A stretch of DNA of 64,000 nucleotides from Pseudomonas sp. NFR16. Lineage in GTDB: Bacteria > Pseudomonadota > Gammaproteobacteria > Pseudomonadales > Pseudomonadaceae. The number at the start of each line of letters is the position of its first letter. Position 1 is the stretch's first letter. The stretch spans positions 1,791,387 to 1,855,386 of the forward strand of contig NZ_FNYJ01000001.1 of assembly GCF_900108875.1 (NCBI RefSeq). Direction: 5' to 3'. The position numbers and the translations under genes are program-made. Under the pieces are notes generated by a model, which was given only the letters and a program-made list of their open reading frames with translations, did no database searches and had not been told where the DNA came from. Shown here in pieces: positions 19,009 to 27,958 of this stretch.

Positions 19009-21409
19009 CCACCATCCAGCCAAAACCCAAGAAGAACTGGTCGCCCTGTTCCAGCAGGACCTGACCACTGGCGTCGGCCGCAGCGTCAAGCACGACAGCG
19101 CCGACAAACATGTGTCCGGCGAAGCGGTTTACATCGATGACCGCCTGGAATTCCCCAATCAGTTGCACGTGTACGCGCGCCTCTCCGATCGTGCCCACGC
19201 CCGGATCGTCAGCGTCGATGTCTCGCCCTGCTACGACTTTGAAGGCGTGCGCATTGCGATCACCCATGAAGACATTCCGGGCCTCAAAGACATCGGCCCG
19301 CTGCTGCCCGGCGATCCGCTGCTGGCCATCGACAAGGTCGAGTTCGTCGGCCAGCCCGTGATCGCCGTGGCCGCCCGCGATCTGGAAACCGCGCGTAAGG
19401 CAGCGATGGCAGCGATCATCGAGTACGAAGACCTCGAGCCGGTGCTGGATGTCGTCCAGGCCTACCGCAATCGGCATTTCGTGCTCGACAGCCACACTCA
19501 CCAGCGCGGCGATTCGGCCGTAGCGCTGGAGACTGCGCCGAACCGCATCCAGGGCACCTTGCACATCGGCGGCCAGGAACATTTCTATCTGGAAACGCAG
19601 ATCTCGTCGGTGATGCCCTCCGAGGACGGCGGAATGATCGTCTACTGTTCCACGCAAAATCCGACCGAAGTGCAAAAGCTCGTCGCCGAGGTGCTCGACG
19701 TGTCGATGAACAAGGTCGTGGTGGACATGCGGCGCATGGGCGGCGGATTCGGCGGCAAGGAAACCCAGGCCGCGAGCCCGGCCTGCCTGTGTGCAGTGGT
19801 CGCGCGGCTGACCGGCCAGCCGACCAAAATGCGCTTGCCGCGCATGGAAGACATGGTCATGACCGGCAAGCGCCATCCGTTTTATGTCGAGTACGATGTC
19901 GGCTTCGACAATGACGGTCGGCTGCAGGGCATTCAGCTGGAACTGGCCGGCAACTGCGGCTATTCCCCCGACCTTTCAGCCTCTATCGTCGATCGCGCCA
20001 TGTTCCATGCCGACAACGCTTACTACTTGGGCGATGCGACGATCAACGGTCATCGCTGCAAGACCAATACGGCGTCGAATACGGCCTATCGGGGCTTTGG
20101 CGGCCCGCAGGGCATGGTCGCGATCGAGGAAGTGATGGATGCGATCGCCCGGCACCTGGGCAAGGATCCGCTGGCCGTGCGCAAGGCCAATTACTACGGC
20201 AAGACCGAGCGCAACGTCACCCACTACTACCAGACCGTCGAGCACAACATGCTCGAAGAGATGACCGCCGAACTCGAAGAAAGCAGCCAGTACGCCGAGC
20301 GTCGCAAGGCCGTCATGGCCTACAACGCCAACAGTCCGATTCTGAAGAAGGGTCTGGCGCTGACGCCGGTGAAATTCGGGATTTCCTTCACGGCCAGCTT
20401 CCTCAATCAAGCGGGCGCGCTGATCCACATTTACACCGATGGCAGCATTCACCTGAACCACGGCGGCACGGAGATGGGCCAGGGATTGAACACTAAAGTC
20501 GCTCAAGTGGTGGCCGAAGTGTTCCAGGTCGACATCGACCGCGTGCAGATCACCGCCACCAACACCGACAAGGTACCGAACACCTCGCCGACAGCAGCCT
20601 CCAGCGGTGCGGACCTGAACGGCAAGGCCGCGCAGAACGCCGCTGAAACGCTCAAACAGCGCCTGATCGAGTTCGCGGCGAAGCATTACGCTTGCGACGC
20701 AGCGCAGGTCGAATTTCGCAACGGCCATGTGCGGGTGGGCGAACAGGTCATCAGTTTCGACACCCTCGCGCAACAGGCCTGGATGGGCCAGGTGTCGTTG
20801 TCCAGCACCGGCTATTACAAGACACCGAAAATCTTCTATGACCGCAGTCAGGCGCGCGGACGGCCCTTTTATTACTTCGCCTTCGGTGCGGCGTGCACCG
20901 AGGTGCTCGTCGACACGCTGACCGGTGAGTACAAGATGCTGCGCACCGACATCCTTCACGACGTCGGCGCCTCGCTGAATCCGGCCATCGACATCGGTCA
21001 GGTCGAAGGCGGCTACATTCAAGGCATGGGCTGGCTGACCACCGAAGAACTGGTGTGGAACGCCAAAGGAAAGCTGATGACCAACGGCCCGGCCGGCTAC
21101 AAGATTCCGGCGGTGGCGGACATGCCGGCGGATTTACGGGTGAAGCTGGTGGAAAACCGCAAGAACCCGGAAGACACGGTGTTCCATTCCAAAGCCGTCG
21201 GCGAACCGCCATTCATGCTCGGCATCGCCGCGTGGTGCGCGATCAAGGATGCGGTGGCGAGTCTGGGGGATTACAAGCATCAGCCGAAAATCGACGCGCC
21301 TGCGACGCCGGAACGGGTGTTGTGGGGCTGCGAGCAGATGCGCAAGCTCAAGGCCGCAGCGCCGGAAGCAGAAGGCGTGGCCCATGAACTGACGGTTTCA
21401 CCTATTTGA
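19001..21409 (+). CDS. xdhB: Xanthine dehydrogenase, large molybdopterin subunit
   Basis: An 802-residue catalytic subunit of the xanthine oxidase family that hydroxylates hypoxanthine to xanthine and xanthine to urate at a molybdenum cofactor. Family motifs visible are MGGGFGGKE near residue 250, AYRGFGGPQG, GGTEMGQGL, ASSGADLNG and KAVGEPP, which contains the catalytic glutamate. It overlaps xdhA and is followed by a REP pair and xdhC. The protein has no signal peptide, as expected for a cytoplasmic XDH. Confidence 0.97.
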   Translation: MSNHHPAKTQEELVALFQQDLTTGVGRSVKHDSADKHVSGEAVYIDDRLEFPNQLHVYARLSDRAHARIVSVDVSPCYDFEGVRIAITHEDIPGLKDIGPLLPGDPLLAIDKVEFVGQPVIAVAARDLETARKAAMAAIIEYEDLEPVLDVVQAYRNRHFVLDSHTHQRGDSAVALETAPNRIQGTLHIGGQEHFYLETQISSVMPSEDGGMIVYCSTQNPTEVQKLVAEVLDVSMNKVVVDMRRMGGGFGGKETQAASPACLCAVVARLTGQPTKMRLPRMEDMVMTGKRHPFYVEYDVGFDNDGRLQGIQLELAGNCGYSPDLSASIVDRAMFHADNAYYLGDATINGHRCKTNTASNTAYRGFGGPQGMVAIEEVMDAIARHLGKDPLAVRKANYYGKTERNVTHYYQTVEHNMLEEMTAELEESSQYAERRKAVMAYNANSPILKKGLALTPVKFGISFTASFLNQAGALIHIYTDGSIHLNHGGTEMGQGLNTKVAQVVAEVFQVDIDRVQITATNTDKVPNTSPTAASSGADLNGKAAQNAAETLKQRLIEFAAKHYACDAAQVEFRNGHVRVGEQVISFDTLAQQAWMGQVSLSSTGYYKTPKIFYDRSQARGRPFYYFAFGAACTEVLVDTLTGEYKMLRTDILHDVGASLNPAIDIGQVEGGYIQGMGWLTTEELVWNAKGKLMTNGPAGYKIPAVADMPADLRVKLVENRKNPEDTVFHSKAVGEPPFMLGIAAWCAIKDAVASLGDYKHQPKIDAPATPERVLWGCEQMRKLKAAAPEAEGVAHELTVSPI

Positions 21410-21430
21410 TCAGTGGCGTTCGAGCTGACG

Positions 21431-21529
21431 CCTTCGCGAGCAAGCTCGCTCCCACCGGGAACGATGCAACACGACCCATCGCATTTCAGCTGGAGGAATG
21501 CGCTCCCTGTGGGAGTGAGCTTGCTCACA
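21431..21529. repeat. REP pair, CGCGAGCAAGCTCGCTCCCAC type, between xdhB and xdhC
   Basis: CGCGAGCAAGCTCGCTCCCAC and, about 60 bases later, the inverted GTGGGAGTGAGCTTGCTCAC form a two-unit BIME inside the xdh operon. Related units occur in the ccmG-ccmH gap and at 53010. Confidence 0.8.
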
Positions 21530-21585
21530 AATGGGCCGGGAAGGACAAAGAAAATTTGATCGCCTCACGCGATCAGGAGAAACCC

Positions 21586-22437
21586 ATGAACAACTGGATC
21601 AGCGCCCTCGCCGAGTTGCAAACCCAGGGCACGCCGTGCGTGCTGGTGACGATCATCGAGGAGCGCGGCTCGACGCCGCGCAATGCCGGCTCGAAAATGG
21701 TGGTCAGCGCCGAACGTATTTTCGACACCATCGGCGGCGGCCATCTGGAATACAAAGCCATGGAAATCGCCCGCGAGCTGCTCGCCAGCGGCAGCCAGCA
21801 GACGCGTCTGGAGCGGTTCAGCCTCGGCGCCAGTCTCGGCCAGTGCTGCGGTGGCGTGAACGTATTGCTGTTCGAACCGATGGGCCGCCCTCAGGCGCAG
21901 ATTGCTGTGTTCGGCGCCGGGCATGTAGGCCGCGCGCTGGTGCCGCTGCTCGCCAGCCTGCCCTGCCGGGTGCGCTGGATCGATTCGCGGGAGGCCGAAC
22001 TCCCGCCACACGTGCCCGATGGCGTCACTCGGATCGTCAGCGAAGAAGTGGTCGACGAAGTGGATAACCTGCCCGCTGGCAGCTACTGCATCGTCATGAC
22101 CCACAATCATCAACTGGACCTGGAACTGACCGCCGCCATCCTCAAGCGCGGCGACTTCGCCTGGTTCGGCCTGATCGGCTCCCGGACCAAGCGCGCAAAA
22201 TTCGAACACCGCTTGCGTGACCGCGGCTTCGACCCGGCACTGGTGCAGCGGATGCGCTGCCCGATGGGTCTGGCGGAAGTGAAAGGCAAACTGCCGATGG
22301 AGATCGCCGTGTCCGTGGCCGCCGAGGTGATTGCAACGTATAACGCCCGTTTTGGGCTCGAGGGCGAGGAGCGGCGTGCCACGTCCGAACCCGTTGCCAA
22401 GCTCATGCCTGTCTCGCGACGCAGCCAGGTTTCCTGA
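21586..22437 (+). CDS. xdhC: XDH accessory protein XdhC
   Basis: A 283-residue XdhC/CoxI-family chaperone that binds sulfurated molybdenum cofactor and inserts it into the XdhB subunit. The N-terminal half has GSTPRNAGSKMVV, GGGHLEYKAM and SLGASLGQCCGG. The C-terminal half is a Rossmann-like domain beginning VFGAGHVGRALVPLL. The start at MNNWISAL is set by CAGGAG seven bases upstream; the upstream in-frame extension runs through the REP pair and is not coding. guaD follows within 20 bases. Confidence 0.95.
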   Translation: MNNWISALAELQTQGTPCVLVTIIEERGSTPRNAGSKMVVSAERIFDTIGGGHLEYKAMEIARELLASGSQQTRLERFSLGASLGQCCGGVNVLLFEPMGRPQAQIAVFGAGHVGRALVPLLASLPCRVRWIDSREAELPPHVPDGVTRIVSEEVVDEVDNLPAGSYCIVMTHNHQLDLELTAAILKRGDFAWFGLIGSRTKRAKFEHRLRDRGFDPALVQRMRCPMGLAEVKGKLPMEIAVSVAAEVIATYNARFGLEGEERRATSEPVAKLMPVSRRSQVS

Positions 22438-22455
22438 ATAAAAGTGAATCTTGAA

Positions 22456-23760
22456 ATGACCATTGAAAAGAAAGCCTACCGCGCCGCCATCGTTCACAGC
22501 CTGGGCGACCCTGCTCAGGTCGCTGTCGACGCGTCCTACGAGTATTTCGAAGACGGTCTGATGATCGTCGAGGACGGCCGGATCACTGCGGTGGGAAATG
22601 CCGCAGACCTGCTGGGCAGTCTGCCGCGCGAGGTCGAAGTGCTGACCTACACCGACGCCTTGATCACTGCCGGTTTCATCGACACCCACATCCATCTGCC
22701 ACAGACCGGCATGGTCGGGTCCTATGGCGAACAGTTGCTGGACTGGCTGAACACGTACGTTTTTCCGTGCGAAAAACAATTTGCCGACCCCGCGCATTCG
22801 GCCGAAGTGGCGGACATCTTTCTCAAGGAATTGCTGCGTAACGGCACCACCACGGCGCTGGTATTCGGCAGCCGGCACAAAGAGTCGGTGGACGCGCTGT
22901 TCAGCGCCGCGCAGAAGCTCAACCTGCGGATGATCGCCGGCAAGGTGATGATGGACCGCAATGCCCCGGAATACCTGGTCGACACGGCCGAATCCAGCTA
23001 CCTGGACAGCAAGGCGCTGATCGAGCGCTGGCACGGCAAGGGGCGTTTGCATTACGCGGTTACGCCGCGCTTCGCCCCGACCAGCACGCCGGAGCAGCTG
23101 ACGCTGGCCGGGCAATTGCTGACCGAATACCCGGACTTGTACATGCAGACCCACATCAGCGAAAACCTGAAAGAGGTCGAGTGGGTCAAGGCGCTGTTCC
23201 CGGAGCGCAAGAACTACCTGGATGTCTACGACCATTTCAACCTGCTGGGCGAGCGTTCGGTGTTCGCCCACGGCGTGCACCTGTGCGATCAGGAATGTCA
23301 GCGCCTGGCCGAAACCGGGTCAGCCGTCGCCTTCTGCCCTACTTCCAACCTCTTTCTGGGCAGTGGCCTGTTCAACCTGCCGATGGCAGAAAGGCACAAG
23401 CTCAACGTAGGACTGGGCACCGACGTGGGCGCCGGCACCAGCTTCTCGATCCTGCAGACGCTGAACGAAGCCTACAAAGTGATGCAATTGCAGGACGCCA
23501 GGCTGAGCCCGTTCAAATCCCTGTACCTGGCCACTCTGGGCGGTGCGCGAGCGCTGCGGCTGGACGACAGAATAGGCAACCTGCAAGCGGGAAGCGAAGC
23601 TGACTTCGTGGTACTGGATTTCAACGCCACGCCGCTGCTCTCCTACCGCATGAAACAGGCGACCAGTATCGAAGAGCAGCTGTTCGTACTGATGACCCTG
23701 GGCGATGACAGGACGGTCAGCGAGACCTATTCAGCGGGGGTTCTGGTGCATAAGCGCTGA
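22456..23760 (+). CDS. guaD: Guanine deaminase
   Basis: A 434-residue zinc amidohydrolase that converts guanine to xanthine and ammonia, feeding XdhAB. The metal-binding signatures are DTHIHLPQTG, QTHISE, FAHGVH and GLGTDVGAGTS (His-x-His, His, His and Asp ligands). The ATG at 22456 (MTIEKKAYRAA) is preferred because it matches the usual GuaD N-terminus; an in-frame GTG at 22444 lies only four codons earlier. It is the last gene of the xdhABC-guaD unit and is followed by a long perfect palindrome. Confidence 0.95.
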   Translation: MTIEKKAYRAAIVHSLGDPAQVAVDASYEYFEDGLMIVEDGRITAVGNAADLLGSLPREVEVLTYTDALITAGFIDTHIHLPQTGMVGSYGEQLLDWLNTYVFPCEKQFADPAHSAEVADIFLKELLRNGTTTALVFGSRHKESVDALFSAAQKLNLRMIAGKVMMDRNAPEYLVDTAESSYLDSKALIERWHGKGRLHYAVTPRFAPTSTPEQLTLAGQLLTEYPDLYMQTHISENLKEVEWVKALFPERKNYLDVYDHFNLLGERSVFAHGVHLCDQECQRLAETGSAVAFCPTSNLFLGSGLFNLPMAERHKLNVGLGTDVGAGTSFSILQTLNEAYKVMQLQDARLSPFKSLYLATLGGARALRLDDRIGNLQAGSEADFVVLDFNATPLLSYRMKQATSIEEQLFVLMTLGDDRTVSETYSAGVLVHKR

Positions 23761-23787
23761 GGCATCCGTGGGGCGTCCTGGAGATGA

Positions 23788-23820
23788 TGATCGTTCCCAC
23801 GCTCTGCGTGGGAACGATCA
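23788..23820. repeat. Perfect palindrome, CGTTCCCACGC-TCT-GCGTGGGAACG element
   Basis: A perfect 15-bp inverted repeat with a three-base loop, starting 28 bases after the guaD stop and lying between convergent genes. This sequence is a well-known dispersed Pseudomonas REP type; here it may also act as a bidirectional transcript end. Confidence 0.8.
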
Positions 23821-23859
23821 AACTGAACTTAGTGCGAGCTGATCCACTGAGTAGCGCGC

Positions 23860-24624
23860 TTAAACAGCTGTACTGCGCCCCGATTTCTTCTTCGGCAGCA
23901 TCAGGTGCGAGAACACCGCGTGGAGGTCATCCGAGGCGCTGTCTTCGTCCAGGTTGAGCTTGCTGTCGATGTGGTCCATGTGATGCATCATCAGATTGAC
24001 CGCCAGGGCGGCATCGCGCGCTTCGATGGCATCGATCAATTGCGTGTGTTCGTCGTACGAACAGTGCGAGCGGTTGCCGCTTTCGTACTGCGCGATGATC
24101 AGCGAGGTCTGGGAAACCAGGCTGCGCTGGAAGCTGATCAAGGGTGCGTTCTTCGCCGCTTCGGCAAGCTTGAGGTGGAACTCGCCTGACAGCCGGATGC
24201 CCGCCCCACGGTCGCCCCTGGAAAAACTGTCGCGCTCATCGCTGACCATCTTGCGCAGCTCGTTGAGCTGTTCAGCGGTGGCGTGCTCGACTGCCAGCTC
24301 GGTGATGGCCTTCTCGACCATACGGCGGGCGAAGAACACCTGACGCGCTTCCTCGACGCTTGGACTGGCAACCACCGCCCCACGGTTCGGACGCAGCAAG
24401 ACCACGCCTTCGTGAGCCAGACGCGAGAGCGCGCGGCGGATAATGGTGCGACTGACGCCGAAAATCTCGCCCAGCGCTTCTTCGCTCAGCTTGGTGCCGG
24501 GCGCAAGGCGCTGCTCGAGAATGGCTTCGAAAATATGGGCGTAGACGATGTCGTCCTGGGTCCCGCTGCGACCTGCCTTGGCCGTGCGCGGTTGTTTCTT
24601 GAGGGGTTGCAACTGATCGTTCAT
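23860..24624 (-). CDS. GntR/FCD-family regulator, divergent from purine permease
   Basis: A 254-residue regulator with a basic N-terminal tail, a winged helix-turn-helix (about 25-95; SEEALGEIFGVSRTIIRRALSRLAHEG) and a C-terminal FCD domain. Unlike the other GntR protein here, it keeps the likely metal ligands (GEFHLKLAEAA and later DEHTQLIDAI and MMHHMDHI). A ureide or purine intermediate chelated at such a site is a reasonable guess for the effector. The ATG start at 24624 is favoured over a GTG two codons upstream. It is divergent from the azgA-type gene across a 345-base gap holding TTGTAYACAA-type palindromes. It is the best candidate reader of that motif throughout the catabolic block. 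Confidence 0.88.
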   Translation of the reverse strand: MNDQLQPLKKQPRTAKAGRSGTQDDIVYAHIFEAILEQRLAPGTKLSEEALGEIFGVSRTIIRRALSRLAHEGVVLLRPNRGAVVASPSVEEARQVFFARRMVEKAITELAVEHATAEQLNELRKMVSDERDSFSRGDRGAGIRLSGEFHLKLAEAAKNAPLISFQRSLVSQTSLIIAQYESGNRSHCSYDEHTQLIDAIEARDAALAVNLMMHHMDHIDSKLNLDEDSASDDLHAVFSHLMLPKKKSGRSTAV

Positions 24625-24730
24625 GGGCACTCGTGAGAACTGAATCCGGCACCTGGGCCGTGACCGTGATCGCTGATGGGCAAATCAATAGCAGATATCG
24701 CCGCAAAGTCACAGTAAAAGTAATGGCGCA

Positions 24731-24740
24731 TTGTACACAG
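24731..24740. promoter_or_regulatory. TTGTACACAG, weak copy of the TTGTAYACAA operator
   Basis: A nine-of-ten match to the palindrome, located about 107 bases upstream of the GntR/FCD gene start on the minus strand, where it could serve autoregulation. Confidence 0.4.
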
Positions 24741-24833
24741 TGTGGAAAGTCTGCACAGGCCCCGTCCCGAAGGGCCTTTATGCACACAATCGGCAAAATC
24801 TCCGAAACAAAACAGAAAACATTATTTGCATTA

Positions 24834-24845
24834 TTTGTATACAAA
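24834..24845. promoter_or_regulatory. TTTGTATACAAA operator in the purine permease promoter
   Basis: A perfect 12-bp palindrome. It sits between a possible -35 (TTGCAT) and -10 (TAATTC) of the permease gene, which suggests repression. It shares its core with sites before uraH, puuE and the urea transporter gene. Confidence 0.6.
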
Positions 24846-24870
24846 CGCATAATTCGCCCGTGCACGTTTC

Positions 24871-24884
24871 TGACCTTTCAGTCA
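24871..24884. promoter_or_regulatory. TGAC-N6-GTCA operator upstream of the purine permease
   Basis: TGACCTTTCAGTCA has the same half-sites and spacing as the two xdhA operators. It lies downstream of the other palindrome, close to the expected transcription start. The permease gene may thus answer to both GntR/FCD regulators. Confidence 0.6.
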
Positions 24885-24969
24885 ACAAATCAGCCTGGCG
24901 GGTCGTCACACACCACGGAGCAGTTACCGGCTCTGAAAAAAACAACAAAGACGCCCGAGGAATTTCACT

Positions 24970-26316
24970 GTGGAAACTCGCAAACCCGAAGCCACGTCGC
25001 TGGACCTCACACCCGCGCGCACCGGTCTGCTTGAACGCATCTTCAAGTTGAGCCTGCACCGGACCACCGTCAAAACCGAGCTGCTGGCGGGCCTGACGAC
25101 CTTCATCACCATGGCCTACATCATCTTCGTCAACCCCAACATTATGGCGGACGCCGGGATCGACCATGGTGCCGCCTTCGTCGCCACCTGCATCGCCGCC
25201 GCGATGGGCTGCCTGTTGATGGGCCTTTACGCCAACTGGCCGGTAGGCCTTGCGCCGGGCATGGGCCTGAACGCGTTCTTCACCTACACCGTGGTCGGCA
25301 CCATGGGGTACAGCTGGGAAACGGCGCTGGGCGCGGTGTTTGTGTCCGGCGTGCTCTTCATGTTCCTTACCCTCTCACGCATTCGCGAATGGCTGCTCAA
25401 CAGCATTCCGGTGAGTCTGCGCTTTGCCATGGGCGCGGGTGTGGGCCTGTTCCTCGGCCTGATCGGCCTGAAGACCGCCGGCATCGTCGTCGACAGCCCG
25501 GCCACGCTGATCCGGCTCGGCTCGCTGCGTGAGCCCGGCCCACTGCTGGCGGCGGTGTGTTTTCTGATGATTGCAGTGCTCAGTTATCACCGCGTGTTCG
25601 GCGCGATCCTGATCAGCATCATCACCGTGACGCTCGCCGGCTGGGGTCTGGGCCTGGTGCATTACAACGGGATTTTCTCGACCCCGCCCAGCCTGGCGCC
25701 CACCTGGATGGCGATGGACCTGGCGGGCGTGCTCAACGTCAGCATGATCAGCGTCGTACTGGCATTTCTGTTTGTGCACATGTTCGACACCGCCGGCACG
25801 CTCATGGGTGTCGCACAGCGCGCCGGTTTGGTGCGTGAAGATGGCCGGATCGAGAACCTGTCCCGCGCCTTGAAGGCTGACAGTGCGTCGAGCGTGTTCG
25901 GCGCGATGGTCGGCGTGCCGCCTGTCACCAGTTACGTGGAAAGCGCCTCGGGCGTGGCGGCCGGGGGTCGGACTGGTCTGACCGCCGTGACGGTCGGCGT
26001 GCTCTTCGTGGCAACGATGTTCTTCGCCCCGCTGGCTGGCATGATTCCCGCTTATGCGACGGCGGGCGCCTTGATTTACGTGGCCATGCTGATGATGGGC
26101 GGCATGGCGCATATCGATTGGGAAGAAGCGACTGAAAGCATTCCGGCGATCGTGACCGCGATCATGATGCCGCTGACGTTCTCGGTGGCCGACGGAATCG
26201 CGCTGGGTTTCATTACCTACGTGGTGTTGAAGGCCGGGACCGGGCGGCACCGGGAAATCTCGGTCAGCCTGTGGGTGCTGTGCGCGATTTTCATTGCCAA
26301 GTTTGTGTTTCTGTAA
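24970..26316 (+). CDS. AzgA-type purine permease (NCS2 superfamily)
   Basis: A 448-residue inner-membrane transporter with about 12-14 hydrophobic segments. Family marks are TTFITMAYIIFVNP, GLAPGMGLNAFFTY in the substrate pocket region, and FVHMFDTAGTLMGVA followed by VGVPPVTSYVESASGVAAGGRTG. These are typical of the AzgA/PurP proton symporters for adenine, guanine or hypoxanthine. It starts at GTG with AGG nine bases upstream. Its promoter region carries copies of both purine-block palindromes, placing it in the catabolic regulon. It should supply substrate for GuaD and XdhAB. Confidence 0.92.
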   Translation: METRKPEATSLDLTPARTGLLERIFKLSLHRTTVKTELLAGLTTFITMAYIIFVNPNIMADAGIDHGAAFVATCIAAAMGCLLMGLYANWPVGLAPGMGLNAFFTYTVVGTMGYSWETALGAVFVSGVLFMFLTLSRIREWLLNSIPVSLRFAMGAGVGLFLGLIGLKTAGIVVDSPATLIRLGSLREPGPLLAAVCFLMIAVLSYHRVFGAILISIITVTLAGWGLGLVHYNGIFSTPPSLAPTWMAMDLAGVLNVSMISVVLAFLFVHMFDTAGTLMGVAQRAGLVREDGRIENLSRALKADSASSVFGAMVGVPPVTSYVESASGVAAGGRTGLTAVTVGVLFVATMFFAPLAGMIPAYATAGALIYVAMLMMGGMAHIDWEEATESIPAIVTAIMMPLTFSVADGIALGFITYVVLKAGTGRHREISVSLWVLCAIFIAKFVFL

Positions 26317-26333
26317 GCCCGCGAATACCCAAC

Positions 26334-26423
26334 TGCAGGAGCGTGCCTGCCCGCGATGCGTCATCTCAGCCAAAGATCTGGTGACGGGAAGAACGCAATC
26401 GCGGGCAAGCGCGCTCCTACAAG
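26334..26423. repeat. REP/BIME block
   Basis: Inverted arms GCAGGAGCGTGCCTGCCCGC and GCGGGCAAGCGCGCTCCTAC enclose about 50 bases, between the permease stop and the LysE-like start. Confidence 0.8.
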
Positions 26424-26485
26424 GGTTCTGCAATAACGCCGGAAGGCGTTTTTGCTTTTCTGATGTTCGACAAGGAGAAACCTGC

Positions 26486-27112
26486 ATGCCTCTGGAAACC
26501 TGGCTGCTGTTCAGCGGCGCTGCGCTGGTGGTGATTCTGATTCCCGGCCCGCTGTCACTGCTGATGATCGGCAACAGTCTGAATTACGGCCTGCTGCGCT
26601 CGTATCCCGCGTTCCTTGGCGGGGTTTGCGCATCGATCTGCCTGCTCAGCGCGTCGGCACTGGGGCTTGGCGCACTGTTGATGGCCTCGGAGCAGCTGTT
26701 CAGCGCGCTGAAAATCGTCGGCGGTCTGTACCTGTTCTATCTCGCCTGGCAGAGCTGGAAGCAATCGCGCCTGCCGGAGCGTGGCGCGCAGGTGCCGGAC
26801 GCGGTGGTTCATCCGGGTTTTGCCGCGCTGTTCTGGCGGGCTTTTGTACTGGGCGCCAGCAATCCCAAGGACATCCTGTTCTTCGCCGCGTTTCTGCCGC
26901 AGTTTCTCAAGGCGGATCAGCCGTTTCTGGGTCAGTTGATCACCATGATCGTGACCTGGACGGTGCTCGATCTGGCCTGCAAGTTGTTCTACGGCCTTGG
27001 CGCCCAGGGTGCCGCGCGCTACCTGCGTACCGGCAAAGGGCAAAGCTGGTTCAACCGCATCAGCGCAGGGTTGTTCGGCACGGCCGGAACGGCGGCGTTG
27101 ATCAGTCACTGA
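26486..27112 (+). CDS. LysE/RhtB-family exporter
   Basis: A 208-residue inner-membrane protein with five to six hydrophobic helices. The N-terminal IPGPLSLLMIGNSLNYGLL corresponds to the PGP-containing first loop of the LysE/RhtB family, and GASNPKDILFFAAFLPQF is the family's central segment. Members export amino acids or related metabolites; the substrate here cannot be assigned. The start is fixed by AAGGAG eight bases upstream. It lies inside the purine block but has no shared operator, so a link to purine breakdown is unproven. Confidence 0.88.
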   Translation: MPLETWLLFSGAALVVILIPGPLSLLMIGNSLNYGLLRSYPAFLGGVCASICLLSASALGLGALLMASEQLFSALKIVGGLYLFYLAWQSWKQSRLPERGAQVPDAVVHPGFAALFWRAFVLGASNPKDILFFAAFLPQFLKADQPFLGQLITMIVTWTVLDLACKLFYGLGAQGAARYLRTGKGQSWFNRISAGLFGTAGTAALISH

Positions 27113-27163
27113 TGAACGGTGCAGCGCGGCGGGCAGGAAGCGTCGCCGCGGTTTTCGCCAGGC

Positions 27164-27191
27164 GAAAAAAAGCCCGCAGTGTGGGGCGGGC
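27164..27191 (-). terminator. Rho-independent terminator of uraH
   Basis: On the minus strand GCCCGC-N8-GCGGGC is followed by a run of seven T. It lies about 40 bases after the uraH stop. Confidence 0.8.
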
Positions 27192-27232
27192 AAGAGGAAC
27201 AGGGGCAAACGTGCAGCAGTTGGAAGCGGACG

Positions 27233-27586
27233 TTAACTGCCGCGATACGTGGAGTAGCTGTAAGGCGAAATCAGCAGCGGAACGTGGTAGTGATCCTGCC
27301 GGGCGTCGATGCCGAAACGCAGCACCACTTCATCGAGAAATGCCTGATCACCCAGCGTCACACCTTTGCCACGGTAGTAATCACCAGCGAGAAACTGCAG
27401 CTGGTAGACGCCTGAGCGGTATGCCTCGCCTTCCAGCAACGGAGCATCGCATCGACCATCGCTGTTGGTTGTGGCCTCAGCAATTTTCTCCAGGCGTTCG
27501 CCCTCGACCCGATAAAGGGCGATGCGGATGCCGCTGCCCGGGCAGCCGTGCGCGGCGTCCAGCACGTGTGTGGTCAGTCGTCCCAT
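27233..27586 (-). CDS. uraH: 5-hydroxyisourate hydrolase
   Basis: A 117-residue transthyretin-related enzyme that hydrolyses 5-hydroxyisourate, the product of urate oxidation, to OHCU. The family signatures are present: [13 protein letters not shown] at the N-terminus, a central arginine, [17 protein letters not shown], and the C-terminal YRGS tetrapeptide. It is a monocistronic minus-strand gene with its own terminator and a TTGTACACAA palindrome overlapping a TACAAT -10 in the gap it shares with puuE. Confidence 0.96.
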   Translation of the reverse strand: MGRLTTHVLDAAHGCPGSGIRIALYRVEGERLEKIAEATTNSDGRCDAPLLEGEAYRSGVYQLQFLAGDYYRGKGVTLGDQAFLDEVVLRFGIDARQDHYHVPLLISPYSYSTYRGS

Positions 27587-27686
27587 GGCTTGTCAGTGCC
27601 TCGCTTGATGGTTGGAATCAGGAATCGCACCCTTTCAGTGCCTGACGGGTGCGAGCGATGAACAATTAAGACACTTTCGATTTAAA

Positions 27687-27696
27687 TTGTACACAA
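27687..27696. promoter_or_regulatory. TTGTACACAA operator of uraH
   Basis: The core lies in a longer AT-rich near-palindrome (27685-27698). On the minus strand TACAAT inside it is a good -10 about 100 bases before the uraH start, so a bound repressor would cover the promoter. Confidence 0.6.
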
Positions 27697-27870
27697 TTAA
27701 AATGACTTTTCACTCGGGCTGAAACCGTCAGACATTGAACCCCCTGAAATCCCTGCTGTTGCTGACGCCATTGAAGTTTTCGCAGAGATCCTGACCACTC
27801 AGGCAAGTTTATTGCAGCGACATACGGCAGTCGAAAAGCGAAAAAACAGGCTTACAAACCGTAAATAAAG

Positions 27871-27880
27871 TTGTATACAA
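27871..27880. promoter_or_regulatory. TTGTATACAA operator and promoter of puuE
   Basis: A perfect 10-bp palindrome. TATACA within it is a likely -10, with TTACAA 16 bases upstream (27852) as -35. It lies 79 bases before the puuE GTG. A near-match to the other motif (TGACCACTCAGGCA, 27792-27805) also lies in this 372-base divergent gap, which otherwise contains no gene. Confidence 0.65.
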
Positions 27881-27958
27881 TCTATCCATCGCAGCGGCGG
27901 CCATCGTCAAGCACTGACGGCCACTGCAACAGACAATACGTAGATAAGGAAGATTGCA

